Positions 1-7,074 of a stretch of 15,399 nt of DNA are shown here, in pieces; positions within the stretch are counted from its first letter, which is position 1, and each line of letters opens with the position of its first letter. A program made the translations under genes and the position numbers. The notes under the pieces are model-generated. The model was not told the origin of the DNA, did not search any database, and saw nothing but the letters and a program-made list of their open reading frames with translations. This DNA comes from an uncultured Clostridia bacterium (GTDB lineage: Bacteria > Bacillota > Clostridia > Saccharofermentanales > Saccharofermentanaceae): positions 1 through 15,399 of the forward strand of contig CAMNNN010000008.1 in NCBI GenBank assembly GCA_946545505.1. Reading direction: 5' to 3'.

Positions 1-241
1 CGGGTGTAAAACCCTGTGTATACATGGAATAAAGAATTCTTCTCTGAACGGGCTTCAGACCGTCTCTTACATCGGGGAGAGCTCGGTCGGAAATAACCGA
101 CATCGCATAGTCGATAAACGACTTCTTCATCTCCTGTTCAAGGTCGACGGGAACGATCGTAGTCTGCTCGGATCTGAACGCGAGGTCCATCTCCTCTTCC
201 TGAAGCTTACGTTGTTCCTTTGACTTATCGTTATCTGCCAT
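1..241 (-). CDS. gyrA: DNA gyrase subunit A (type IIA topoisomerase A subunit), N-terminal 80 residues, cut by window edge
   Basis: Type IIA topoisomerase A subunits cleave and rejoin DNA; as GyrA with GyrB they introduce negative supercoils. The ATG at 241-239 has GGAGG at 247-251, 5 nt upstream. I translated 80 residues by hand: a charged N-terminal extension of about 30 residues, then [14 protein letters not shown] (37-50) and [21 protein letters not shown] (53-73), the family's hallmark N-terminal block. The catalytic tyrosine and the quinolone-resistance region lie beyond the edge. GyrA usually has His where this protein has Gln66 (VQRR); Gln is more common in ParC, so ParC is the alternative. 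The gene has its own promoter and is separated from rsmG by 116 nt. Confidence 0.85.
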   Translation of the reverse strand, partial: MADNDKSKEQRKLQEEEMDLAFRSEQTTIVPVDLEQEMKKSFIDYAMSVISDRALPDVRDGLKPVQRRILYSMYTQGFTP

Positions 242-256
242 CTTATCCTCCGCATT

Positions 257-274
257 TGACGGCTGAGGCCGTCA
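257..274 (-). promoter_or_regulatory. Hairpin in the gyrA 5' leader
   Basis: A perfect 7 bp inverted repeat, TGACGGC (257-263) and GCCGTCA (268-274), with a 4 nt loop. It lies between the predicted transcription start (about 284) and the gyrA ribosome binding site (247-251), so it would fold in a leader of about 43 nt. No T tract follows on the minus strand, so it is not an intrinsic terminator. It could stabilise the mRNA or modulate translation; the function is inferred only. Confidence 0.5.
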
Positions 275-290
275 CAATTCATACTCCTCA

Positions 291-299
291 ATTATAACA
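291..299 (-). promoter_or_regulatory. Extended -10 promoter for gyrA
   Basis: On the minus strand the sequence reads TG, one base, then TATAAT, with the hexamer at 291-296 and TG at 298-299. This is an extended -10 element. I see no good -35 hexamer at 17 bp, which extended -10 promoters tolerate. The surrounding stretch 275-357 is extremely AT-rich. A second TATAAT at 335-340 lacks any partner. The predicted start is near 284. Confidence 0.55.
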
Positions 300-357
300 T
301 ACTCATACTTATATATATCTATAAATATTAAAATATTATAATATATAGAAAAATTTG

Positions 358-1095
358 TTACAGAGGATTCTTGGAGGGCTTTCCGGCCTGCCTCGGATAC
401 CCCTTGGGTGTCGGGCTGACCTTCCTTACGACTACTATCGATCTGTTCATGTCCGTTCCGGGCAGAAGGAACTTATCCGTCTTCTCTTTCCTGCCTCCGA
501 GGATGCGGATGGCTTTGGAAGAAGCCTGTTCCTCCTCGTCCACGTTACCCTTCATGGCAAGAAAAGCTCCTTCCGGCTTTACGAAAGGAAGGCAGTACTC
601 GCACAGCACCGGTAAAGAAGCGACAGCTCTTGCGCAGGAGATGTCGTACTTTTCGCGCAGCTTCGCGTCACGGCCCGCGTCCTCAGCCCTACCGTGCACC
701 GTACGCACGTTCTCAAGGCTCAAAGCGGTACTGACCTCATTCAGGAAATTAAGACGCTTATTAAGCGAGTCCAGAAGCGTCAGGGAGAGCTCGGGGACCG
801 CGATCTTTAACACAACTCCGGGGAACCCCGCACCGGTGCCGACGTCGATGACGGACAGATTTGTGCGGCCTGCCTTCTTCTGCTCAGCTCTGATATAAGG
901 AACAAGCGTGAGCGAGTCGATGAAGTGTCTTACGGCTATGCCCTCATCGTCCGTGATGTTGGTTAAGTTCATCACCTCGTTAGTCTTAACGAGCATGGAA
1001 GCGTATGTGGTAAGCTGCGTAAGCTGATTGTCGCTTAAGCCGATTCCTTCACGGTCGGAATATTCCTTAACGAGATTTCTTATGACCTCAGACAT
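358..1095 (-). CDS. rsmG: 16S rRNA m7G527 methyltransferase RsmG (GidB)
   Basis: Uses S-adenosylmethionine to methylate N7 of G527 in 16S rRNA, next to the streptomycin-binding site; in other bacteria its loss gives low-level streptomycin resistance. The 245 residues match the family length. Visible motifs are NLTNI (43-47), HFIDSL (57-62), the SAM-binding loop DVGTGAGFPG (84-93), DSLNKR (109-114), GRAED (135-139), ARAVA (155-159), and a C-terminal PKGYPRQAGKPSKNPL tail typical of Firmicute RsmG. The ATG overlaps the end of mnmG by 8 nt, with an AAGGGGG ribosome binding site inside mnmG, which suggests translational coupling. It is the last gene of the rpmH-rsmG run. Confidence 0.97.
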   Translation of the reverse strand: MSEVIRNLVKEYSDREGIGLSDNQLTQLTTYASMLVKTNEVMNLTNITDDEGIAVRHFIDSLTLVPYIRAEQKKAGRTNLSVIDVGTGAGFPGVVLKIAVPELSLTLLDSLNKRLNFLNEVSTALSLENVRTVHGRAEDAGRDAKLREKYDISCARAVASLPVLCEYCLPFVKPEGAFLAMKGNVDEEEQASSKAIRILGGRKEKTDKFLLPGTDMNRSIVVVRKVSPTPKGYPRQAGKPSKNPL

Positions 1096-3028
1096 TGCCG
1101 TCCCCCTTCAAGGTCTCAAGATAGACCAGAAGCACCGAGATATCGGCAGGAGACACTCCCGATATTCTCGAAGCCTGACCGAGGCTTACAGGCTTCATGC
1201 TGTCGAGCTTCTGCCTCGCCTCGAGTCTTAATCCCGAGATCTTCGAATAATCGATATCGGAAGGCAGCACCTTCTTCTCGAGCTTGCTGAACTTATTGAT
1301 CTTCTCTTCCTCGAGCTTAAGATAGCCTTCATACTTTATGTCAGTCTCAACTTCACGAGTGATGTCGGACGAAAGCGGGACCCTGTCCTTATCGACGGGA
1401 GCGAGCATATCGTAAGTAACTCCCGGGCGTCTTATAAGCTCCGCGAGCGATACGCCTGATGAGGGAGGTACCTGCCCTATACCCTCGAGTATTTCGACGA
1501 GTTCAGGCGTGGGACCCGTATACGTCCTGCCGAGCCTGTCGCGTTCATTCTCCACCCACTCGTATTTATTCTTGAAGGCGTCATAGCGCTCATCACTTAT
1601 GAGGCCCGCTTCATATCCTATCGGCGTGAGCCTCTTATCGGCGTTGTCGTATCTTAAGAACAGCCTGTACTCCGCACGGGACGTCATCATTCTGTAAGGC
1701 TCGTTCGTACCCTTGGTAACGAGGTCGTCGACAAGCACTCCGATATAGCCCTGTGACCTGTCGATGATGATCGCATCTTTACCCTGTACATAGCGGCCGG
1801 CATTGATGCCCGCGACTATGCCCTGACCCGCTGCTTCCTCATAACCGGATGAGCCGTTGATCTGGCCGGCAGTAAACAAGCCCGACACTATCTTGGACTC
1901 GAGCGAAGACTTGAGCGTGGTCGGCTCGATAAGATCATATTCGATCGCATATGCGCTGCGCTGTATCATCGCGTTCTCGAGGCCCGGGAGAGAATGAACC
2001 ATCCTGATCTGAACCTCTTCCGGAAGCGACGTGGAGAATCCCTGAAGGTACATCTCCTTAGTATTGCTTCCCATGGGCTCGATAAAGATCTGGTGTCTTG
2101 TCTTATCCTTGAACTTCACGAACTTGTCTTCGATGGACGGGCAGTATCTGGGTCCCGTGCCCTTGATGACGCCGCTGTACAGAGGCGATCTGTCCATGTT
2201 GTCGAAGATCACTTCTCGCGTCTCGTCAGTAGTCCATACCGAATAGCACGGAGTCTGTTCGGAAGGCACGGTCCTGCCCTGCATCTCATTATCGAAAGAG
2301 AACGGCGGGCAGTCGGTCTCGCCCTCCTGTATCTGCATCTTGGAAAAATCGATGCTGTTGGCATTAACTCTGACGGGCGTACCCGTCTTGAACCTTAAGA
2401 CCGGTATACCGAGCTCGGCAAGAGACTTCGACAGGCCCGTGGACCTCGGCAGACCGTCGGGGCCTGACTCTATGATGACCTCGCCTCTTATCGTTCTCGA
2501 CTCCATATATGTACCGGAGCAGATGACGACAGCCTTGGCCCTGTATACGGCCTTGCTCTCCGTCATGACACCTGCAGCCTTATACTTGCCGTCCCCTTCG
2601 TCTGAAGCGAGCAGCGCCGTTATGTGAGCCTGCCTTAAGTCAAGGTTGGGGGTATTCTCGAGAAGGTTCTTCATCGCGACGGAATACTTACTCCTGTCCA
2701 TTTGGGCACGAGGCGAATGAACCGCAGGTCCCTTGGTCCTGTTAAGCATACGCATCTGTATAAGGCACTCGTCTGCGACCTTGCCCATAACGCCGCCCAA
2801 TGCATCGACCTCTCTTACTATCTGACCCTTGGCCGTACCGCCGATCGAAGGATTGCACGGAAGGTTCGCGAGTGAATCGAGATGGAGCGTGAACAGTATC
2901 GTCTTAAGTCCCATCACGGCACAGGCATGCGCTGCCTCACAACCCGCGTGTCCTGCTCCTACGACGGCGACATCATATTCGCCGGCTTCATATGCGTGTT
3001 CTGTCTTAAGCGCTTCGTTTATGTCCAT
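1088..3028 (-). CDS. mnmG: tRNA uridine-34 carboxymethylaminomethyl modification enzyme MnmG (GidA)
   Basis: FAD-dependent partner of MnmE; together they make the (carboxymethyl)aminomethyl group at C5 of wobble U34 in certain tRNAs, with methylene-tetrahydrofolate as carbon donor. The 646 residues are slightly longer than usual because of a polar N-terminal extension of about 16 residues. Visible are the Rossmann FAD loop GAGHAG (24-29), NPSIGG (59-64), GPAVHSPRAQMDR (100-112), TGPRYCPSIEDK (291-302), AGQINGSSGYEEAAGQG (387-403), and the block around NEPYRMMTSRAEYRL (442-456). The start lies 1 nt after the mnmE stop and the end overlaps rsmG by 8 nt. The ribosome binding site (GGCAAG) is weak, so translation probably depends on readthrough from mnmE. 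Confidence 0.98.
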   Translation of the reverse strand: MDINEALKTEHAYEAGEYDVAVVGAGHAGCEAAHACAVMGLKTILFTLHLDSLANLPCNPSIGGTAKGQIVREVDALGGVMGKVADECLIQMRMLNRTKGPAVHSPRAQMDRSKYSVAMKNLLENTPNLDLRQAHITALLASDEGDGKYKAAGVMTESKAVYRAKAVVICSGTYMESRTIRGEVIIESGPDGLPRSTGLSKSLAELGIPVLRFKTGTPVRVNANSIDFSKMQIQEGETDCPPFSFDNEMQGRTVPSEQTPCYSVWTTDETREVIFDNMDRSPLYSGVIKGTGPRYCPSIEDKFVKFKDKTRHQIFIEPMGSNTKEMYLQGFSTSLPEEVQIRMVHSLPGLENAMIQRSAYAIEYDLIEPTTLKSSLESKIVSGLFTAGQINGSSGYEEAAGQGIVAGINAGRYVQGKDAIIIDRSQGYIGVLVDDLVTKGTNEPYRMMTSRAEYRLFLRYDNADKRLTPIGYEAGLISDERYDAFKNKYEWVENERDRLGRTYTGPTPELVEILEGIGQVPPSSGVSLAELIRRPGVTYDMLAPVDKDRVPLSSDITREVETDIKYEGYLKLEEEKINKFSKLEKKVLPSDIDYSKISGLRLEARQKLDSMKPVSLGQASRISGVSPADISVLLVYLETLKGDGNV

Positions 3029-3029
3029 C

Positions 3030-4430
3030 TTACTTGCCTATACAAAATCTCGAGAAAATATTCTCCACCAATTCATCCGACACGACGCGGCCTGTTATCT
3101 GTCCGCTGTCGTCCAGTGCCGCTCTTATAACCTGTGAGCATACATCGACTCCCAGACCATCCCTTAATATAGCCTCAGCTTCAACAAGCTTACCTGCGGC
3201 ACTTCTAAGCAGATCGGCGTGTCTTGCACTTAACACGGTAATGTCACTCGCATTGATGCCTCCTGCCTTCTCATATGCATCCTTAACGAACTGCGCTATG
3301 AGCTCAGTATTCGTCTCTTCCTTCACCGAGACTGAAGCTGTATCCGTTATGCCCTTGCTCCTGAGCTCTTCTTCAATCTGATCCTTAAGCGGATTCTCTC
3401 CTGCGTCGCTCTTAGTGAAAAGCACCCTCACCTTCGATGCATCGAGTTCACTTACGGTCTCCTTTATACTCTCAAGCGGAGCCTCGGGCGCGATCAGATA
3501 AAGAACAAGGTCAGCCTCTGCCGCAGCAGTTATCGCGAGCTTTACGCCCATGGCCTCGATCCTGTCGTCAGTCTCTCTTATGCCTGCGGTATCAACGAAA
3601 GTAACAGGTATGCCTTCAACTTCCGTGTTGAACTCGAGCGTGTCTCTCGTCGTTCCGGGAACGTCGGTCACGATAGCCCGGTCAAAGCCCGCAAGGAAAT
3701 TAAGGAGCGTGCTCTTGCCGCTGTTAGGAAGGCCCAAGATCGCGACTTTCATGCGCTCTGTAAGAAGTCTGCCCCTGCCGAAGCTTCCTGCGAGACTTAT
3801 AAGCTCGCCCTTTGCTGCCGCGATAAGGTCCTCTATACGCTTCGTGTTCTCTGGGGTGTCGTCGTGCTCGGGGAACTCGATCATCATTTCGATGGCGGAG
3901 AGGGCCTCATAAAGCGTGTCCTCGGTCTTCGTGATCCGCTCCTTAAGCCTGCCCATAAGTTGTGTGTTAGAAGCCTCGAGCGCCCGTGAGGAATCTGCAC
4001 TGATGACATTCATGACAGCCTCAGCCTCGGTCAGATCCATCTTGCCGTTGATGAAAGCCGTCTTCGTGAACTCACCCGGAGCCGCGGGACGGATGCCCAG
4101 AGAATAAAGAACACGTAAAATCTCCTGTCTGACGGCCTGACCGCCGTGACAGGAGATCTCTATCATGTCTTCACCGGTATATGAATGAGGTGCCTTAAAT
4201 ACAGTCACCACAACATCGTCTACAGTATTGCCCGTGGAAGGATCGATGAATCTTGCATAACAGGATTCATAACCTCCGAGGGACTCAAGAGCCGCATCTG
4301 TTCTCCCACCGGTCGTACGAAGTATCTTTACGGCTTTGGATGCCTTTAAGGATACGCCTTCGCCCGATGCCCTTATCACCGCTATGCCCGACAGGCCTGC
4401 CGGCGTAGATAAGGCACAGAAAGGCTCCAT
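3030..4430 (-). CDS. mnmE: tRNA modification GTPase MnmE (TrmE)
   Basis: GTPase that forms a complex with MnmG for U34 modification of tRNA; G-domain dimerisation drives the cycle. Order of parts in 466 residues: tetrahydrofolate-binding N-terminal domain (about 1-120), helical domain with IEFPEHDD (184-191), G domain inserted from about 225, and C-terminal helical region ending in FCIGK (462-466) with the conserved Cys463. G motifs: P-loop GLPNSGKS (233-240), TDVPGTTRD (255-263), DTAG (280-283). The G4 motif is TKSD (339-342) where NKxD is usual, so Thr replaces the base-specifying Asn. The gene is 9 nt downstream of jag and 1 nt upstream of mnmG. AAGG lies 9 nt before the ATG. Confidence 0.98.
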   Translation of the reverse strand: MEPFCALSTPAGLSGIAVIRASGEGVSLKASKAVKILRTTGGRTDAALESLGGYESCYARFIDPSTGNTVDDVVVTVFKAPHSYTGEDMIEISCHGGQAVRQEILRVLYSLGIRPAAPGEFTKTAFINGKMDLTEAEAVMNVISADSSRALEASNTQLMGRLKERITKTEDTLYEALSAIEMMIEFPEHDDTPENTKRIEDLIAAAKGELISLAGSFGRGRLLTERMKVAILGLPNSGKSTLLNFLAGFDRAIVTDVPGTTRDTLEFNTEVEGIPVTFVDTAGIRETDDRIEAMGVKLAITAAAEADLVLYLIAPEAPLESIKETVSELDASKVRVLFTKSDAGENPLKDQIEEELRSKGITDTASVSVKEETNTELIAQFVKDAYEKAGGINASDITVLSARHADLLRSAAGKLVEAEAILRDGLGVDVCSQVIRAALDDSGQITGRVVSDELVENIFSRFCIGK

Positions 4431-4439
4431 GGATGCGCC

Positions 4440-5141
4440 TTATGCCTGTGCGTCTGCAGGTGAAACGATAACGTGTCTGTCGGACTCGTCGCCCTCGGAA
4501 TGAGTTGTTACACCCTCGACGTTCTGGAGATAAGAATGAACCATTCTTCTCTCTGCAGGATTCATGGGCTCCATGGCAACAGGCTTGCCGTAACGCAGAG
4601 CCTTGTTTGCAGCACGGTCAGCGAGGCCTTCGATGATCCTCTCTCTGTGCTTTCTGTAGCCGCCTACATCGAGGTGAACGTGTACTCTCTCCTCGCTGTG
4701 CTTGTTGGCGATAAGATTTGTCATGTATGTGATAGCCTCGAGAGTCTCACCGTGGCGTCCGATAGCGGAACCGCAGTCGCCGCCGGAAACGGAGATATAG
4801 ATGGTGTCATCCTCTCTGTAGGAATCCATATTGCCGTGAATGCCGATACCGGAGAGAACCTCAGCAACGAAAGAAACTGCTGCATCCTCTGCCTCACTTA
4901 CTGCGTCACCTTCATAGCTCTCGTCATCACCGTAGTAAACGACTTCCTCTTCTGTCTCTTCAACATTGGCAGTAACCTTTACCTCTGCCTGCTTGCCGAT
5001 ACCGAGGAAACCGCCCTCGCTCTCGTTGATCACTTCTATAGTTGCCTGATCTTCGGAAACACCGAGCTCCTCGAGAGCTGCAGCCTTTGCCTCTTCAACA
5101 GTCTTGCCTGTCTTAACGATTGACTTTTCCATATTGTCCAC
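4440..5141 (-). CDS. jag: RNA-binding protein Jag/KhpB (EloR family)
   Basis: Jag/KhpB proteins bind RNA, usually with KhpA; in Streptococcus they affect cell elongation and division, and here the gene sits with yidC as is common in Firmicutes. Domains in 233 residues: Jag_N (about 5-57, ending in GGFLGIGKQAEVKV), an acidic linker (60-85), a KH domain with the RNA-binding loop GRHG (128-131), and an R3H domain around Arg198 and His202 (ERRMVHSYL). The chosen start is GTG at 5141, with AGGAGG at 5146-5151 only 4 nt upstream. The alternative ATG at 5132 would be 13 nt from it, giving a protein 3 residues shorter. The gap to yidC is 14 nt. Confidence 0.95.
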   Translation of the reverse strand: MDNMEKSIVKTGKTVEEAKAAALEELGVSEDQATIEVINESEGGFLGIGKQAEVKVTANVEETEEEVVYYGDDESYEGDAVSEAEDAAVSFVAEVLSGIGIHGNMDSYREDDTIYISVSGGDCGSAIGRHGETLEAITYMTNLIANKHSEERVHVHLDVGGYRKHRERIIEGLADRAANKALRYGKPVAMEPMNPAERRMVHSYLQNVEGVTTHSEGDESDRHVIVSPADAQA

Positions 5142-5155
5142 CTAGCCTCCTGCTA

Positions 5156-6181
5156 TTACTTTTTCTTCTTATTCTTCTTGCCGCTCTTGCCCTCATCCTG
5201 TGAGTGGTCCTTCTTAAAAGCAGCGGCCTTCTTAGCTTCCATCTCGAGTTTCTTCTGCTCGTAAGGCTTCGTAAACATGAAGTATGTCAGCACCTGTGTA
5301 AGGATACCCATAAGTCCGCCGACTACCCAGTAAAGACCCATGGCAGCGGGAAGGGTAAATGTCGTGAAGAGCATAAGGATAGGCATCATCCACGTCATCA
5401 TCTTTGTCGTCATCTCAGCCTGGTCGGTAGGAGTCTGACCCTGTCTTGCAGGATTCATCTTCTCTCTCTTCTTGGCCTCCTGCTGCTCCTTGTATCCGGG
5501 CTTGAGCCATGTAGCCATTCTCATCGAGAAGATGTTCGTGAGAATAACGAGGATAGGGAATAACAGCAAAGGAAGATATGTCTTGGGATCGGAGATGATT
5601 GTTACGGGATTCCATGCAGGAGTCTTCGTAAGGTCCATTCCGAGGAAGTGCAGATCGAGAAGCTGGCCCATGCTGATGTAGCCCTTCTTGATGCACTCGC
5701 TTAAGAAATCACTGTTGTTGTTAAGTATCTCGATAAGAGGAATGTGGAGCTCAGCCGTAAGCCTCTTGGAAGCAACGAGACCTTCGGAGTTAGCCAGTTC
5801 GATCATGTTCTGGACATTCTCCTTGGACACCTGTGACAGGTAGATCAAAGGTCCTGATACGATACGGTAGATAGGCCAGATGAGGAAGATCTGGATAAAA
5901 GGAAGGATACAGCCTGAGAAGCCCATTGCTCCGTTCTCCTGCTGAAGCTTCATAATCTCTTCCTGCTGCTTCTGCTTATCGTCCGGGTACTTGCGCTGAA
6001 TCTCGGCTGTCTTTCCCGACAGAGCCTGCATCTTGATCATCGACTTCTGTGAAGTGATGTTAAGAGGGATCAGTGCTGCTCTGATAATGATCGTGAGCAT
6101 GATGATGGCCATACCGTAGTTGCCGAAGAATCCGAACAGAATTCTCGTAAGCCATCCGAAAAATGTGTAGAGTAATGACAT
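5156..6181 (-). CDS. yidC: Membrane protein insertase YidC/Oxa1 family
   Basis: Inserts and folds membrane proteins, alone or with SecYEG. The 341-residue form lacks the large periplasmic domain of proteobacterial YidC, as expected for Gram-positives. A membrane helix at about 22-40 carries Arg34 (IIIRAALIPL), the conserved positive residue of the hydrophilic groove. A cytosolic helical hairpin of charged residues (about 45-85) follows, then membrane segments around 90-113, 202-222 and 263-303. The C-terminal tail (308-341) is rich in Lys and ends in a Lys run, like the ribosome-contacting tails of Oxa1 and YidC2. There is no lipobox, unlike the lipoprotein YidC forms in Bacillus. AAGGAG lies inside the last codons of yidD, about 12 nt upstream. 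Confidence 0.97.
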   Translation of the reverse strand: MSLLYTFFGWLTRILFGFFGNYGMAIIMLTIIIRAALIPLNITSQKSMIKMQALSGKTAEIQRKYPDDKQKQQEEIMKLQQENGAMGFSGCILPFIQIFLIWPIYRIVSGPLIYLSQVSKENVQNMIELANSEGLVASKRLTAELHIPLIEILNNNSDFLSECIKKGYISMGQLLDLHFLGMDLTKTPAWNPVTIISDPKTYLPLLLFPILVILTNIFSMRMATWLKPGYKEQQEAKKREKMNPARQGQTPTDQAEMTTKMMTWMMPILMLFTTFTLPAAMGLYWVVGGLMGILTQVLTYFMFTKPYEQKKLEMEAKKAAAFKKDHSQDEGKSGKKNKKKK

Positions 6182-6184
6182 AAT

Positions 6185-6409
6185 CTATCTCTTCTCCTTA
6201 GTCGGAACCGGATCGTAGCCGCCCTTCGAGAAAGGATTACAGCGCATAATACGCCATATTCCCATGGGAAGTCCTTTGACTACTCCGTGATTCTCCAGAC
6301 ATCCTATCATATATTCGGAACACGTAGGCTGATACTTGCAGTAAGACTGCATGTTAGGAGAGATGTTCTTCTGATAAAACCTCACGGCTTTGATCATCGC
6401 TCTTCTCAT
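6185..6409 (-). CDS. yidD: Membrane protein insertion efficiency factor YidD
   Basis: Small membrane-associated protein that aids YidC-dependent insertion. The 74 residues match the family size. Visible are the amphipathic start RFYQKNISP (10-18), KYQPTCSEY (25-33), and the hallmark [14 protein letters not shown] (56-69), with the conserved cysteines 30 and 57. The ATG at 6409 overlaps the end of rnpA by 56 nt and has GGAG about 8 nt upstream; a second in-frame ATG is at 6397. The family alignment supports an N-terminus of this length, so the overlap looks real. The stop (TAG) is 3 nt before the yidC start. Confidence 0.95.
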   Translation of the reverse strand: MRRAMIKAVRFYQKNISPNMQSYCKYQPTCSEYMIGCLENHGVVKGLPMGIWRIMRCNPFSKGGYDPVPTKEKR

Positions 6410-6785
6410 TCTGCGCTCCGGGCATTAAGACTTTAAGTCTGGACATAAGAACCTCCATCTCGGCGGATATTTCCGCATAAGACGGCAGTTCATCGACATT
6501 ACGTAGTGTAATAACAATATCATTTCCTTCGCGTATCCGCGGTTCGAGGTGTCGATAGGCCTCGCGCATAAGGCGTCTTGCTCTGTTTCTGCCCACTGCG
6601 CCCATCTGCTTCTTCGAGGCGCAGAACCCTACTCTTAATAAGTCTTCGGGTATGCGTGTATTGTTATGTTTTAAACCTTTGGGGCGGTTGAAGACGTGAA
6701 CCGTCAGTATCCGACCCGTTGCGAACGCGGCGCGGCGATACACTCTTGAGAATTCATAATTGAACCTTAAGGGTAAAGCCTTCAA
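6354..6785 (-). CDS. rnpA: Ribonuclease P protein component RnpA, TTG start
   Basis: Protein subunit of RNase P; it assists the catalytic RNA in removing 5' leaders from pre-tRNAs. The 143 residues are longer than the usual 110-125. Visible are the N-terminal [13 protein letters not shown] (6-18) and the RNR signature [14 protein letters not shown] (65-78). The start is TTG (6785-6783), preceded by AAAGAGG about 6 nt upstream; it places the NYEF motif at the normal distance from the N-terminus and no ATG does so. The extra C-terminal residues (about 125-143) are mostly those encoded in the yidD overlap. Located after rpmH behind an apparent attenuator. Confidence 0.95.
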   Translation of the reverse strand: MKALPLRFNYEFSRVYRRAAFATGRILTVHVFNRPKGLKHNNTRIPEDLLRVGFCASKKQMGAVGRNRARRLMREAYRHLEPRIREGNDIVITLRNVDELPSYAEISAEMEVLMSRLKVLMPGAQNEKSDDQSREVLSEEHLS

Positions 6786-6808
6786 ACAACGCCTCTTTCA
6801 CAATAACG

Positions 6809-6831
6809 AAAAAGGACCACAGCCGTGATCC
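6809..6831 (-). terminator. Intrinsic terminator/attenuator between rpmH and rnpA
   Basis: Minus strand: stem GGATCAC (6831-6825), loop GGCT (6824-6821), stem GTGGTCC (6820-6814), then TTTTT (6813-6809). The 7 bp stem contains one G-U pair and starts directly after the rpmH stop codon (6834-6832). With its T tract it has intrinsic-terminator form. As rnpA has no separate promoter that I can see, it most likely stops a share of transcripts, giving more rpmH than rnpA mRNA. Confidence 0.7.
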
Positions 6832-6966
6832 TTACGCTGCAAGCTTCTTTCTGCCCTTAAGTCTTCTTCTCTTAAGAACGTCGCGACCATCACGAGTAGC
6901 CATTCTTGCACGGAAACCGTGAACCTTAGCTCTCTGCCTCTTCTTAGGCTGATATGTCATCTTCAT
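6832..6966 (-). CDS. rpmH: 50S ribosomal protein L34
   Basis: Structural protein of the large ribosomal subunit. I translated 44 residues by hand; they begin [20 protein letters not shown] and continue with RMATRDGR and [12 protein letters not shown], the complete L34 pattern (bacterial L34 is 44-46 residues, Arg/Lys-rich). The start is the ATG at 6966, with GGAGG about 9 nt upstream; family alignment prefers it over the ATG two codons later. The gene is first in the rpmH-rnpA-yidD-yidC-jag-mnmE-mnmG-rsmG run, behind a consensus promoter. Confidence 0.98.
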   Translation of the reverse strand: MKMTYQPKKRQRAKVHGFRARMATRDGRDVLKRRRLKGRKKLAA

Positions 6967-6990
6967 ATCGCTCTTCCTCCATATCTTTCT

Positions 6991-7004
6991 TATGCTTACG
7001 CATA
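6991..7004 (-). promoter_or_regulatory. Small hairpin in the rpmH 5' leader
   Basis: TATGC and GCATA (7004-7000 and 6995-6991 on the minus strand) enclose GTAA, a GNRA-type tetraloop. An upstream copy of TATGC (around 7010) could pair with the same 3' arm instead. The hairpin sits in the leader of about 54 nt between the predicted start (about 7020) and the ribosome binding site. It is short, so the structure may be weak; the function is unknown. Confidence 0.3.
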
Positions 7005-7019
7005 CTTTCGCATAAATAG

Positions 7020-7063
7020 CCTAACGATTATAAAGGCGATTGTCCGAAGTGTCAACCGTTAGG
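7020..7063. repeat. Inverted repeat flanking the rpmH promoter
   Basis: CCTAACG (7020-7026) and CGTTAGG (7057-7063) are exact inverted 7-mers. They enclose the promoter almost precisely: one arm touches the -10 hexamer, the other is 1 nt from the -35. The 30 nt between arms makes an RNA hairpin unlikely, and only one arm would be transcribed. A pair of protein-binding half-sites is possible, but chance cannot be excluded. Confidence 0.4.
7027..7055 (-). promoter_or_regulatory. Perfect consensus sigma-A promoter for rpmH
   Basis: Minus strand: -35 TTGACA (7055-7050), a 17 bp spacer, and -10 TATAAT (7032-7027). Both hexamers match consensus exactly and the spacing is optimal. The predicted start is near 7020, giving a leader of about 54 nt before the rpmH ATG. 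It is probably the main promoter of the whole rpmH-rsmG run, consistent with growth-linked, high expression. Confidence 0.9.
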
Positions 7064-7074
7064 TAATGTTACAT

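Noticed and set aside
257..274. Hairpin read as the rsmG terminator
   Set aside because: It lacks a T tract on the minus strand and lies downstream of the gyrA -10, so it belongs to the gyrA leader.
224..282. Short upstream frame from ATG at 282-280 with GAGGAG before it
   Set aside because: The predicted transcription start (about 284) would leave that ribosome binding site untranscribed, and the peptide is out of frame and runs into gyrA.
4473..5123. 216-residue open frame on the plus strand opposite jag
   Set aside because: It mirrors the well-supported jag gene, shows no family motif and has no convincing ribosome binding site; it is an antisense shadow.
6967..7074. Possible oriC next to rpmH
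   Set aside because: I found no TTATCCACA-type DnaA boxes, no AT-rich unwinding stretch and no dnaA; the region is explained by a promoter and a leader.
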